NCBI GenBank assembly: GCA_036250195.1
Contig: JAVHZZ010000005.1
Coordinates: 131,403,199 to 131,467,198, forward strand
Origin: Mixophyes australis
Taxonomy: Eukaryota; Chordata; Amphibia; Anura; Limnodynastidae
DNA length: 64,000 bases
Direction of reading: 5' to 3'
Made by a program: the position numbers and the translations under genes. Within the stretch, counting starts at the first letter, position 1, and each line of letters starts with the position of its first letter. Below are positions 45,501 to 56,909 of this stretch, piece by piece. Below the pieces are notes generated by a model. The model had not been told where the DNA came from. It did not search any database and saw nothing but the letters and a program-made list of their open reading frames with translations.

Positions 45501-45763
45501 AGAAACAGTAACCATTAAGCCTAAACACAATAAGAGTGGAGAAGTGATTTAAGCGCTTCTGGTGACTCCCACCATAACTAAATTGTGTAACAGTCTAAAA
45601 TACAAACATTGTAGGGGCCACAATGTTAAAATCACCACCTAAAATATATTAGAGTCCACAAATGAATAAAGTTTAGAAACAACATCAAGAAAAAACTTCT
45701 TATCATATCGTTAGGGGCATATTAAGTTACATAGCGTAAGTCTCATGCTATCCACAGTGATGT
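45501..45763. other. No feature recognised
   Basis: Lies between the retroviral protease remnant and the L1 endonuclease fragment. It is presumably decayed sequence of one or the other. Confidence 0.35.
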
Positions 45764-46045
45764 CTACGATAATATAGAGGCATTTCGGGTCTGATTATGA
45801 ATTATACATGGAATACCCTTCCTAAGTAAAAGAGTTACTCCAAATGATTTAGATGTGAATGATGCTTCTGCAATTATTTTTTGTTGTAACATATTTAACT
45901 TGTCATGTTCTGCAGCAACTAGGTGCATTTCTTGGAAGAATGTGACATCGGCTTTGTGTTTCTTTAAGTAGGTGAAAAGCTTTTTCTTTTTAACTGGGGA
46001 ATGGGTACCTCCCACGTTCCAGGAACAAATCTTTAACTTATTCAT
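45764..46045 (-). pseudogene. L1-type ORF2 start: apurinic-like endonuclease fragment
   Basis: Minus-strand frame with ATG at 46045 (MNKLKICSWNVGGTHSPVKK). It carries the first two endonuclease blocks, SWNVGG (catalytic Asn) and FFQEMHL (catalytic Glu), then ends at a stop at 45764. This is the normal N-terminus of L1 ORF2p, which nicks the target before reverse transcription. Nothing further of ORF2 follows. ORF1 of the same family is on the plus strand at 32290-33130. Confidence 0.82.
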
Positions 46046-46348
46046 AGGTCTGAACAGCCCGTTGGTCACCATGCTCTGGGGTATGTGTGTGAGCCACATG
46101 GGCCAATGTCTCCTATCCCCCTCTCAAATCATATGCTGGCTGAAATAGGAGTTGCAAGTGCAAATATAGGATCTGTAATGGAATCGGGTGGAAATAGATA
46201 GGATCACAGTGGAAGAACATCAGAAATACAAAAATAAAAAACAAAAAATAAACAACAAAGGAGTTATACTACTTACTCATAGTAGTTAAATCAAAGCTCG
46301 GTCCTGATTTACCAGGGCCTAGCCGAAATCTCTATTTAAGACAAACAA
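46046..46348 (-). other. Probable L1 inter-ORF region
   Basis: Non-coding DNA directly upstream of the ORF2 ATG, up to the hAT-like element. By position it belongs with 33300-33878. Confidence 0.4.
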
Positions 46349-46356
46349 CCCCTAAG
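46349..46356. repeat. Target-site copy a, inverted (cccctaag)
   Basis: The exact reverse complement of 33879-33886, directly before the right hAT-like copy. Confidence 0.85.
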
Positions 46357-47194
46357 CAGTGCTGGATTAAGGCTCTGGGGGGCCCGGGGCACTTTAGACA
46401 GGGGGGCCCCTAAAGTGTACTATGGCTATAATTTTAGACAAATACACAGACAATACTGTGTGCACTACTGTTAGGTGCAGGCAGCTCTGCCTTCACCAGT
46501 AGTACAGTGTGAAGCGGGAAATACCTCCCAACTGTACTTGAAGTTGGACCAAATCCTGACTAAGAGAGACAGTTACCCAAATTCTGGACTGCCCCACCAG
46601 ATTCAGTGTAATTTCTTGTTTAATCTAGACGGCCTTTTAGATTCCTTTTATAAGCTCCTCTCATTCTCCAGTGCCTTACTGCTATGTTAGCAGGAACCAT
46701 TCATAAGTCCAAAACATATTTTTGTCCAAAGCAGACTGTCCTGCTCTCTCCTACCTGTTCTTGTCACTTTCATCACCTGTGGCTGCTGGTGTCTTAAACG
46801 CAGTTGTTGCTTGTGTAGATCCTGGAAAGTTCGTGAAAATGTAAAACAGCCCTGGCATTAAATCAATAGCACCCACATTTAATAAGTAGCCTTCCTCCCT
46901 GCAAATAGGCCTGAATATAAAATGAAATAAAATGAATAGTATAGAAATTTAATAAAATAAACTATTTCCCTCCCCTCAAAACAGCCCAGCAATAAATTAA
47001 TAGCATTCACATGTAACAAATAAACCCATTTCACACAATCATTGCGGACAATTAATATTTTTATATTCATGTTTAATAAATTTGCCCCCCTTCTCTCCAA
47101 ATTTAGACCCACATTGAATAATAAATTAATAGTCCCGAAACTCTCTCTCTCTAATACTACTTTCATAAATATAAAATACAATTAGCAAAAATAT

Positions 47195-47840
47195 TCCCAG
47201 GGGTACCGAGCATTTGTTGGAGGTGTCAGGTGGACCCTGGCACACCCCTTCATATATTTCATTTCTGCCGCTAAAGCAGTGATTCCGGTTCATTGGAAAT
47301 CTCCCACACACCCATCCATTAGAGAGTGGCTGGAGAGAATAGAATTCTACAGGTTTATGGATGATTTATCTTTCTCTTCAACTGATAAGATTGCAGAATA
47401 TTATGTAATTTGGTGTCCCTGGTTTGCATTTCAGGATACAGGGAAACTAGCTCAATTGATGAATTTAACCCTCTGTCCCTCAGCCGAGAATGACCCATGT
47501 TAATTACAATTTTAATGAGGTAGCTCCTTTTTTCCCCACCCGATTTCCCACCTTCTTTTCTTTTCTTTAACTTTCTTTAACTTTCTTTTTCTTTACCCCT
47601 CCAGGTTATTACCTGAATATGGCAGCGTTACATTTCTCTTTTTGTTTTTTTGGGGTTTTTTTTATTTTTTTTTTATTTTTTATTTTTTATCTTTATCTTA
47701 ATTCCTCTTCTCCTCGAATAAAAGGTATATATCTTTTATTTGCTGTAAAATAACAGACTTGTAGAAAGAAAAAAATAATGAAAAGAAAGGAATGTCAGTT
47801 ACCTCAATGATTTGTTCATTTTGACTTTGTTGATGTTACG
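47195..47840 (+). pseudogene. L1 ORF2 C-terminal fragment, right copy
   Basis: The plus-strand frame 47279-47503 and upstream bases encode the same PVHWKSPTHPSIREWLER and WCPWF blocks as 40649-40912 on the minus strand. The two differ at one or two residues. The AT-rich 3' UTR follows. Confidence 0.72.
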
Positions 47841-47910
47841 TGTTGTAAATCACGATGTTCTATTTAATAGAGAAATATTACACAGAAAAAAAAAAAAAAA
47901 GAGTATAGCC

Positions 47911-48707
47911 CGGCGGTTCCCAAAGTGTGCGCCGCGGCTCCCTGGGGTGCCGCGGCGCTATCACAGGGGTGCCGCGATCGCCATAGCAAAAAAAAAAACA
48001 TAAACAAAAAAAACTTACCCATCATCCAGCGCCGGATTCTCCTCCTCACTGACTGCCGGGCGTGACGTCATCACGTCCGTCAGCCTCAGTGAGGAGCAGC
48101 AGCAGAGAGGACGTCAGGAAAGAAGGTAAGTAAAGGAAGTGAAGGGGCACATAGAGACAGGCTGAAGGGGGCACAGAGAGACAGGCTGAAGGGGGACACA
48201 GAGAGACAGGCTGAAGGGGGACACAGAGAGACAGGCTGAAGGGGGACACAGAGAGACAGGCTGAAGGGGGACACAGAGAGACAAGCTGAAGGGGGACAGA
48301 GAGACAGGCTGAAGGGGGACACAGAGAGACAGGCTGAAGGAGGGGGACACAGAGAGACGCTGAAGGAGGGGGACAGAGAGAGATGCTGAAGGAGGGAGAC
48401 AGAGAGAGACGCTGAAGGAGGGGGACAGAGAGAGACGCTGAAGGAGGGGGTCAGAGAGAGATGCTGAAGGAGGGGGACAGAGTGTGAGATGGCGAAATGG
48501 GGGGCAAAGTAATATGGTGAAGGGGCACAGTGATATGATGAAGGGGCACAATGTGATGGTGAAGGGGCCTAAATATATCTTACATCATTTTGACCCAACT
48601 ACTTAAAAAAACGGGATTACCCGGTAATTATTTTGGCTTAGGGGTGCCTTGGAAAGTTTATGGTGACCCTAAGGGTGCCTCGAACTGAGAAAGTTTGGGA
48701 ACCACGT
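47911..48707. mobile_element. Nested hAT-like element, right copy
   Basis: Inverse of 34812-35711, flanked by gtatagcc (47903-47910) and gtatagcc just after 48707. About 100 bp shorter than the left copy because of fewer minisatellite units (48130-48490). Confidence 0.88.
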
Positions 48708-49631
48708 GTATAGCCCAAGTACAGGCATTTTAAAGGGGCAACATATATCCAAATATTTATCATTGTGTTTTGTTAACATAATAATCCTGTTGGTAAATTG
48801 GGGTGGCTTTCTAAATAGGCAGTGCTGTAAATAGACCACATGTACTGTATAGCTTGTTAAATATTTAGTGTTTTGTGTATTGTGTGGCACGGTGCACTAC
48901 AGGAAAGTTCAAACACAAAAATACACAATTCTACATCAAGTCAAAGTGGTCCTTATATAAACTGAATTTGAATAAATGGAAACATAACTTTTGAGGTTTA
49001 GAATTGGAAGTATTACCCATTGGTATTGTTCTGCAATTTGCATATGGGGATTCAACTTTTCCCTGTGTGGATTTATGAACGACACCAAAAATATCCCAAT
49101 ATTAAAATTTCGGAACACCTTTTAAAGTTTGTCAGCGCTATTTAGGGCAACTTAGAAAATTGCACAATTTTAATGTTCTCAAGTTTAACCCACTGCTTAA
49201 CAGAAGTGAGAACAACGCCTTGTTCCATTCTGTAAGGGAATGGGTTTTTAGACTGTGCATACTGAAATATTTAATCTAAGATTGTTTCTCTCTTCATGCC
49301 GCTTGGTGTTAATATGTTTGTCTTCATAACATGCAATAAAGTTCAAAACAAAAAAAAAAAATACCATTCGATCGGATCACCAACTGACAGGTGATCCGAT
49401 CTTTCTCCTATTTCTGCGGCTGTAAGTCTCCTCCCCACCCCCGATGCAATACAAACCCTCCCCCTCCAGACGGACAAAATCCTTGCACATGTACAGCGCC
49501 ACCGCGGCTGCTGTAAAGTTTGACATCGCCGACTTCTATCCAGCTCCTCTCCTCCCAGGCGGCATGGGGCCCTCAGAGTGAGGGGGGCCCGGGGCACGTG
49601 CCCCCTGTGCCTCCCCCTTAATCCGGCCATG

Positions 49632-49639
49632 CTCTTCCT
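49632..49639. repeat. Target-site copy b, inverted (ctcttcct)
   Basis: Directly after the right hAT-like copy; the exact reverse complement of 41797-41804. Confidence 0.85.
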
Positions 49640-50110
49640 CCACACTACTCTGCTCAAATGTGTGAACTTGTTGCTCTAATCATTGTAAAAGATGGCACAG
49701 CAAACATATACACTGGATCATGCTACTTATGGGGTATAATTCATGACTTTGGGATGCAATGGAAGGAAAAAGGCTTCTTAACCTCAGCAGGCACACCCAT
49801 CAAACATGCTGATCTCATCATCCAGCTGCTGGATTCAGCACTCCTGCCATCTATTGTACCTGTGATGAATGTCAGACACACACACAAACTTCTTTAGCAA
49901 AGCAAGGACAGCCACCATGTTGCCTTAATATATTGTTAAAATAATTAATCACACATTTTGGGACTCCAGAGACATTAGATAGTGACCAAGGCCCTACTGG
50001 AAAAGTTATAAAAAAATTAGGAGAAACTCTGAAAGTTTGGAGGAACTTACACTTTCCTTACCAACAGTAGATTGAAAGAGAGTATAAAAGTCAAATTATT
50101 GGATGAAGTA
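49640..50110 (+). pseudogene. Retroviral RNase H remainder and integrase start
   Basis: Plus-strand sequence. 49658-49895 has the RNase H block with an ELVAL helix and the IYTGS block in which the usual catalytic Asp is replaced by Gly. Farther on, near 49950-49990, an integrase core motif DSDQG is legible, followed by a short degraded core. The N-terminal half of RNase H is not upstream on this strand; it lies on the minus strand at 41805-42414. Stops and frameshifts make it inactive. Confidence 0.75.
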
Positions 50111-50905
50111 AACCAAATTAGTTAATATTGTTTTACCGTGCGACTGCGATTAGTATGCCACATGTTATGACGCAATTGCACGAATTAATAACACAATTTA
50201 CATTCGCACTTACACTTGTAAATAATACACATTTGTTAAGGGTCCTATCCACATTTATTTATTAGTAAAATGTATGAGATTATTTATACATAGATGCTAA
50301 TATATTAAAGGTACAGGAAATAGGAAATGTATCATGTTTAGTGTCATTACCATGATGAATCCACTACTATCGGCGAAGCATTTGCTTATTGCGTTTGCTA
50401 GTTATGGAAGATAAAGGATTAATGTTCAAAATGACATTGTGTTTGGAATGCAAATAGGTTGGTGAAAACTGGATTAGGTCAGTTCTCTTAGGCACAACAT
50501 GTGCTCAGCTGTTGGAGTGAGCTGGCCACACTTTATCAGAGGAATCCTTTGAACTGACCTATCATTTGCATTATACTGTACTGCCCTGAACCCTGAGCCA
50601 AAGAAGACCGCTCTACGTGTTGTCTGTGTACATAGTGACATCATCAGTTTTTTTGTAATCTGAAACTGCATATAAGCAAGCTTCTTGGGGCCATTTTTTC
50701 CCAGATCTTCCTGACAAACAGACAACATGACTGTATCGTACCCTGGGCCCAGGTTAAGCACTAGCAAAAATGTAATGTATTCAGTGTTTGTATACTTTCC
50801 CGCTTTATTGTAATATCTTTTATGCGTTATGATGGCTTGCTGTAAATCCTGTTAAATTTTGCAGTTAAATATCTTTGTGCGTTGGAACCACAATAATCGC
50901 ATTGG
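50111..50905. other. Probable insertion within retroviral integrase
   Basis: Interrupts integrase coding between 50110 and 50906. The ends have loosely similar inverted motifs (attgttttaccgtgcgactg against the reverse complement of aatcgcattggacaatg). No element class is assigned. Confidence 0.4.
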
Positions 50906-51300
50906 ACAATGTTTATTGGTAAGCAACAAAATGAACTTAATAAGAGAATGAGTCAAAATATTAAAAGCTGGCCAGAGGCACTACAATTGGCTTTTATGAC
51001 AATCGGCTCAACCACAAGTAGGAAAACAGGACTTAGTCCATATGAGATCATAATGGATCGCCAATTCCACAGAGGTGTCCCTCACCCTGGGACTTCTATA
51101 CATCATCTTTCGGGAAGTACGGTACATTTTTGTATGAAGCTCATAAACACTCTTAGTATTTTATAGGAATACATGAAAGCTGCGTAGGCACAGCTGATAC
51201 AGAACCAGGAGATTGGGTCCTTATCAAGAACTTTGTCTGTACCTCACCTCTATAGCCACACTGGGTGGAATTTCCCAGCGCATATTCCTTGTCCTGGCCA
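50906..51300 (+). pseudogene. Retroviral integrase C-terminal part
   Basis: The plus-strand frame 50909-51166 has a helix SWPEALQLAFMTI followed by GLSPYEIIM, typical of the end of the gamma/epsilon-type integrase core, and about 51205-51260 has GDWVLIKNF, the start of the C-terminal domain. Beyond 51300 no env or LTR can be recognised. Confidence 0.75.
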
Positions 51301-53579
51301 CACTCCTTTTCCTCCCGATAAATGAAGGTGAATCGCCAGACATAGGAATCACATTTACCAGTATCATATTCCAGTTGAAAGTACAATATATGTTGAACCC
51401 AAAAAGGACTGTACAGACACATGGTTTTCTTTGATAGTGAACTGACTAAAGATCCTGACATGGTAAACCTAGGTCAACCTCCTTCCCTAAGGTTCACATC
51501 TACTCAGACCAAAGTAACAATGAGCCGCAAGGGGGTATATTCACCAAACACACTTAAAAAGTCCAATATATACAGCTATCAGGATGTCCCACTTCCTTGA
51601 GATCCCTCCAAACACACAGGGATTGATTAATCTTCGAACGCCATGTGAACACAACTTATGTTTTTAAAGATCGGATGCAAATTGCACGCCTTTACATCCA
51701 TACTCTAGCTCAAGCGGATCTATTTATTGATATTTTCTAATGCCAAATGTTAGGTGAGTACACATATTTGTCTCTATTACATGGAATAAAAGTGTTAGAC
51801 CCTACCAGGCCTCCTTGTCTGCATGGTGATCAACTCTGCCCTTAAGACTGGGCATCTGTCCCAACACATATCTACAGAAACACGCAAGAGTGTTTTGCAG
51901 TACAAGATAAACTTTCCACAAACATGCCAAAGTAGTCTCCGAGCATGATTGCAGAATAAACAGATCAGTGACCATTTAGACCATACACAGGAATGCCACA
52001 CTTGAACAGAACATGTTATTAGGTGGCTGACCTTTGTGATTATATCTGTGATAAAACAGCAATGTGCCTCGTTTATTCTGGTCTACTAATGACATCAAAT
52101 ATGCACATGTTTTTGAATGTGAGAGTATATCTCTAAATGTACAGAGCTGAGTACTATGTTGGTGCTTTATATCTAACAATAATAATAATAATAGTAATAA
52201 CAATATATTATATCATAGTGATCAAATTGTTTGTAATTAATACATATATTTTTTTTTTAATAAAAAAAAGAACAGTTTCTGAAATCAGTGTTGCCAATTT
52301 ATGAGTTAAATAAAACTTGACACATTAAGCCCAGGCAGCGCGGATTTCAGTATTCCTAGGGGAAATGTGCCAATTAAAGAATGTGTTCCCTCTACCTGCA
52401 TTACATAGCTCCATTGTCTGCTGTTGCCAGTTAGAGATGATTGTAATTTAGATTAGCTCGGTGCCTTACATTTTCATATCCTCACAAGTATAAAATCAGT
52501 TAAACTTTGTGAAGGCAGTGGGAAAGTGGTGCAGAAATGTGACATTACATCAAGGACCCATGTTGTTTAGAATATGCAATCCCACCTCAATTCAGCTGCT
52601 GGACCCTTTGACCTCATGTAGAGTTGGATGTAAGTCTGATTTTCAAGCGCCTTACCAAACTGCAACGATTTGTCTTGGTCTGCTCTCATAGGGGAGGTAA
52701 TGGGCAAGGCTAGTAAAGTATGTACGTGTTAATGATCTCACGTGCTATGCTGAGGGGGAAGTAGCTGCAGATATGCTTCTACGAAACATATCTGTTGCGA
52801 ATGCTTCCTCTCTGTTGCAAGATCCATGCTGATGATGATGACCATCAGCACGGAACTTGCAGTAGTAAAAACAAATGAAATAAATATATAACATTTAAAA
52901 AAAAAAAAAAACACTCTCCCCCAAAAATAGCTTAACCAGCCCTAATGCTACCAGCCAAGTCTGGTACTAGCAAAATCAGGGGGACAAAAAGCGTTACCCC
53001 CCAAAAATTTTAATTAGTACCAGTCCTGAATGGCTTTGCCATCCAGGGCTGGTGGCACTATGACAGGAAACCCACAGCATGGGGTCCTTCCATTAAGTAA
53101 AAAGAGGATCTCTACAACAGCTTTGCCAGGACTTAGCATTGTAATCTATGTGAGAGAGACATCTTGGATGGGAGATCTTTCTTGGATCCATCAGACCCAA
53201 AGCATTTATTGCTCTGTCAACATTGTCAGCATCACTCCATTCTGCTACAGCTTGGCCAGGAATTGGATACCACAAGAAACATAAGAATCTGCAGTTACCA
53301 TTGAAATCAAAGACACTGACAGCTTGGCCCAAAAACAACTTAACCTAACTTGGCCTGTGTATAAAAAGGGATGTTTATTTTACTTGCAATTTTGGTTTAA
53401 AGGCACTGGGGATTTAATGAGTGTTATCTCGAGTGTGGTGAGCACTTTGGGGTTGTTTTGAAGTGTGCTATTTATTTTGGCTATTTACTTGAATTTGATA
53501 TTCGTCTTTTGTAATAAAGGTACAGTCAAATCTTTCATCTCTCTCTCTTTGCCTGTGTGATACTGAACCCCTACATACC
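51301..53579. other. Unassigned; AAT microsatellite and repeat-like DNA
   Basis: Includes a short aataataataat run (52177-52198), an A-run (52899-52912) and, at 52915-53570, a stretch with recurring accagcc/ggctggt motifs that looks like an interspersed repeat, ending with aataaagg. No protein is recognised. Confidence 0.4.
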
Positions 53580-53757
53580 AGGAGGTATATTTACTAAACT
53601 TCGGGTTTGAAAAAGTGGAGATGTTGCCTATAGCAACCAATTAGATTCTAGTTATCATTTATTTAGTACATACTACAAAATGACAGCTAAAATCTGATCG
53701 CTTGCTATAGGCAACATCTCCAGTTTTTCAAACCTGCAGTTTAGTAAATATCCCCCA
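53580..53757. mobile_element. Palindromic MITE, copy 2
   Basis: Long inverted repeat: tatttactaaacttcgggtt...aaaaagtggagatgttgcct against its inverse aggcaacatctccagttttt...tttagtaaata. Same family as 20818-20986. Confidence 0.85.
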
Positions 53758-53943
53758 GGGCTTCCCTCTGGATTCCTACCCTAACATACTGGTATCATTA
53801 CAATATGATTGCTGCATTATTATATCAAGTCTTAATAGCTTTCTGAATCTCAGGAAACAAAAATGATGGAGCATTAATCGTGGAAAGAAGTAGTAAACAA
53901 AAGATGAATCTGAACTGATGTACCAGTAGAAGGATCCATTACA

Positions 53944-53990
53944 GTAGTAGCAAAAGTAGTAGTAGTAGTAGTAGTAGTAGTAGCAGCAGA
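53944..53990. repeat. (AGT)n microsatellite
   Basis: agtagtagtagtagtagtag with a few changes. The poly-Thr frame on the minus strand is an artefact. Confidence 0.9.
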
Positions 53991-54547
53991 ATGCCTAAAA
54001 TTCCCAAATATTATATCTACAGCAGATATTAAAATTAAAATAAAAAAACACATGTACTGGCACATTAAACATTGATACACATATTGCTTTTACAACACTA
54101 CTTAGAACCTTTAGGAGCTTACCAAGCCACATATGGTAAAGCTGGTCACACAGATGGGAAGAGAAATTGCATGGGAACTGCCTGTTTAGTGCTCGAGTTG
54201 AGCATCTAGATTATTTCTGGTTTCACCAGGTCTTCTTTTTGCAATCCAAAGATGAGGCTAAAATCGGTCAACTTCTAACCACTAGATATATCACGTTGTG
54301 GCAAGCATATGTCACATAATATCAACCTCATAAGGTTTTTTACCTGACCCTTTCATGAAAAAATAAACTTTGTTATAAATGTTTTTCTAGTACATATTAA
54401 CTGTTTATTTAAATTGTGTTTGCAAGTTAAATGCATGAAACCTGATAAGAAAAAAGTTAGTTGTGATGACAATGTATCAGTACACAGTTGCATTTACAAT
54501 ATGAAATTAATTCTAAGTGCATTGTAAACATCGAATAACTTCCTATG
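53991..54547. other. No feature recognised
   Basis: AT-rich, no long open frame and no repeat signature that I can identify. Confidence 0.4.
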
Positions 54548-55057
54548 TGTCATGACCTGCATTCTGCAGCTCCTGTCTGCAGGTACTTTGTTGGACTTTG
54601 TCATCCAATCGGCCTGCATTGCTGACTCCTGTTACCTGTTCCACAATCCGTGGTAAGCTGCTATTTCATTGCTGCTGTGTGTTCACCACTGTTGTATATT
54701 GGATTTCTTTCATCTCTGCATACCTGCTCCACTGTCCGTGGTAAAAGCTATCATCTACACCTGCCATCTATTCGGCTTGCATCACTGACTATGGTTACCA
54801 GTTCCACAATCCGTTACAAACTTTGTGTTGTCGTGTCTGAGTATGTCTGGACTTTGCTGATTCCTGTCTCTTAGTTCTATTACTAAAGAGACTTTGATTA
54901 TTGCATGCAGCCTATATTAATGAATGTCGCTGACAGTTACTATTCTTTATTTCTTCATGACCATCATTTGCATCTTGAACCGGTAATACCTGTGTTTCTA
55001 ATAAACCACCTCATTCACTTACCCTCTCTCAGTGGTCTTACTTTGGGAACCCTAACA
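54548..55057 (+). mobile_element. Solo LTR with ctatg target duplication
   Basis: 510 bp from tgtcatgacctgcattctg to gggaaccctaaca. ctatg is repeated exactly at 54543-54547 and 55058-55062. A polyadenylation signal-like aataaa lies at about 54999. The termini are of the same type as the solo LTR at 30135-30910. Internally, ccacaatccgtggtaa and ccactgtccgtggtaaaa are repeated motifs. Confidence 0.85.
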
Positions 55058-55061
55058 CTAT

Positions 55062-56905
55062 GGGGGGTATTTAATTTTTAGCGAGATGCGTTAAAATTTT
55101 GCGTTTAAAAAAAAACAACCCCTCAATTCAATTGTTTTTTTGCATGCACCCCCTTGCGCTCTATTATTGGTCCTAGCGAGTTTGAAATGAGGAGTGGTTA
55201 AGGCAGTCATTTTACTATAAAAAAAAAAGTAAATTAATGCAATCAACAATGGCCCCAGCACTGCAAAGGAGATTGGGCCCCTACACTGCAATCAAGAAGG
55301 GCCCCAGCACTGCACAAGAGAATGGGCCCCCACACTGCAATGAAGAAGGGCCCCAGCACTGCACAAGAGAATGGGCCCCCACACTGCAATGAAGAAGGGC
55401 CCCAGCACTGCAAGCAACAATGCCCCCCCCCCCCCCGTACAGCAGAATAAAAGATTTTACAAGGAGGTAAATTTTTTGAAATTTACAAACATTTCTTGAA
55501 CACTGGCTAAGCATGGACATTTGTAAGGTACAAATATTTGTGGGACAGTGGGCAAGCCGAACCTTTCTTCGAAGGTACAAATATTTGTTGGGACTTTGCG
55601 TAAATGAGTGTGTGTAAGTAAAGCATCATAAAACTGAGGATTTCGTCCATGGTGAGTATTTTTTTTTTTGTAATAAAAATCATGGTGTACATGAGGTTTT
55701 TACTGTATTTCTTGGGGTTTTATTATTTTTAATAAAGATTTGTGGTTGGAATGAGGGTGTTGTGCTTTTATTTAACATTTTGCTTTGTGGAACTACAGAT
55801 CACAGCCAGCCGTGGGTGTAAGAGCATGTTGGCACTTGTGGTTCTACTACAAGTGCAAACATGCCCTGGGTGCTATGGGTACGCTGGTGCTTGTAGTTAG
55901 ACAAGTAGCAGCATGCCCACACTATTTAGGACAACATGGCTGGCTGGGACATGTAGTTTCACAAATCAATTTATTTATTTTTTATTTTATTTTTTATCCA
56001 AAATCCCCATTTATTACCCTACTACCCATAGCCCAGGGGTAGTAGGAAGAGCCCTAGTGCTATCGGCACTGGCCTGGGTGTCCCTAGGGGGGTGGTCCGC
56101 ATACATTTTTCAGCTGACCACAATCCCTAGGGAATCCAGGCCAGCGCTGAACAGTCTGTGGGTGTTTAGTCATTATGGCCGTGGGACCCAAACTGCGTTC
56201 CCCCCCCCCCCCCCCCCCCTGCTATAGTGCCTATCACCCCGGCTGGTTTGCCTAGTGCTGGTTCAATTAAATTAGGGGGAACCCTACATCAAATTTTTCA
56301 CACATCAATAGCCTGCCAGCACTAGGGCGAAGACTAAATAGAGTGGGGAGCAAACGATTTTGCTTTTACAAAAAACCAAAAAAAAAAACATGATACTTGG
56401 GCACAACCACCCCCTCCCCCCCTTAAAAACCAACAAATAATATAAAAAAGTTTAAATACATGCACCACTATGGTTTTTTATAAAGGGGGAAATTTCCAAA
56501 AATTATTAATTATTATACACTTTTTTAAGTACTTTTCTGTTTTTAGGTCACTTTTATGAACTTTTTACACCTATTTTTTCAGTTTAATGTATATTTTTCT
56601 TAACTTAATAAAAAAAAAATTTCTTTGAGCAGACCAAGGAGGTGCGAGATAAAACAGCAGATTTGCTTGTTTCACACTCAGTGTTAAAAAACAATTGAAT
56701 AGCTTTTTCCGCTAAGGGTTCGCAGCCAGCCTATACTTTAACATTGACAAACGCTTGGAACGCGATAACACCGTTTCGGTAAAAAAAAAAAAAAAAAAGA
56801 TTAGAATTGCGTGAGAAGTTTTCGCGCTTGAAAATAAGGTAAAATAGCAAAAAAATGTCTTTGCACGCTCGAACTTCCAAACTCGCTAACAATTGAATAC
56901 CCCCC
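55062..56905. mobile_element. Harbinger-like non-autonomous element
   Basis: Termini are ggggggtatttaatttttag and (reverse complement) ggggggtattcaattgttag, each followed by cgag. tat is found at 55059-55061 and 56906-56908, a possible 3-bp target duplication as in PIF/Harbinger. No transposase is seen. It contains tandem repeats at 55245-55430 and a long C run (56201-56219). Confidence 0.7.
55245..55430. repeat. Tandem repeat, 50-bp units
   Basis: Three to four copies of ggccccagcactgca-(caagagaa)-tgggcccccacactgcaatgaagaa. It ends in a C run at 55425-55437. Confidence 0.88.
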
Positions 56906-56909
56906 TATG

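Larger units (their letters stand above)
46357..49631. mobile_element. hAT-like non-autonomous element, right copy
   Basis: 3,275 bp, cagtgctggattaagg to (reverse complement) catggccggattaagg. It is the inverse of 33887-41796 without the LTR retrotransposon. It contains the L1 fragment (about 47195-47860 and 48715-49365, plus sense, ending in aataaag and an A-tail) and the nested hAT-like element. Confidence 0.9.

Noticed and set aside
41797..46356. A single palindromic insertion carrying the interval as cargo (one giant transposon from 33887 to 49631)
   Set aside because: The outer flanks (cttagggg and ctcttcct) do not match each other as a target duplication, whereas the inner and outer octamers pair exactly as reverse complements, which fits inversion between two separate copies.
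53874..54080. Minus-strand frame with a Thr run
   Set aside because: The run is the (AGT)n microsatellite read on the other strand.
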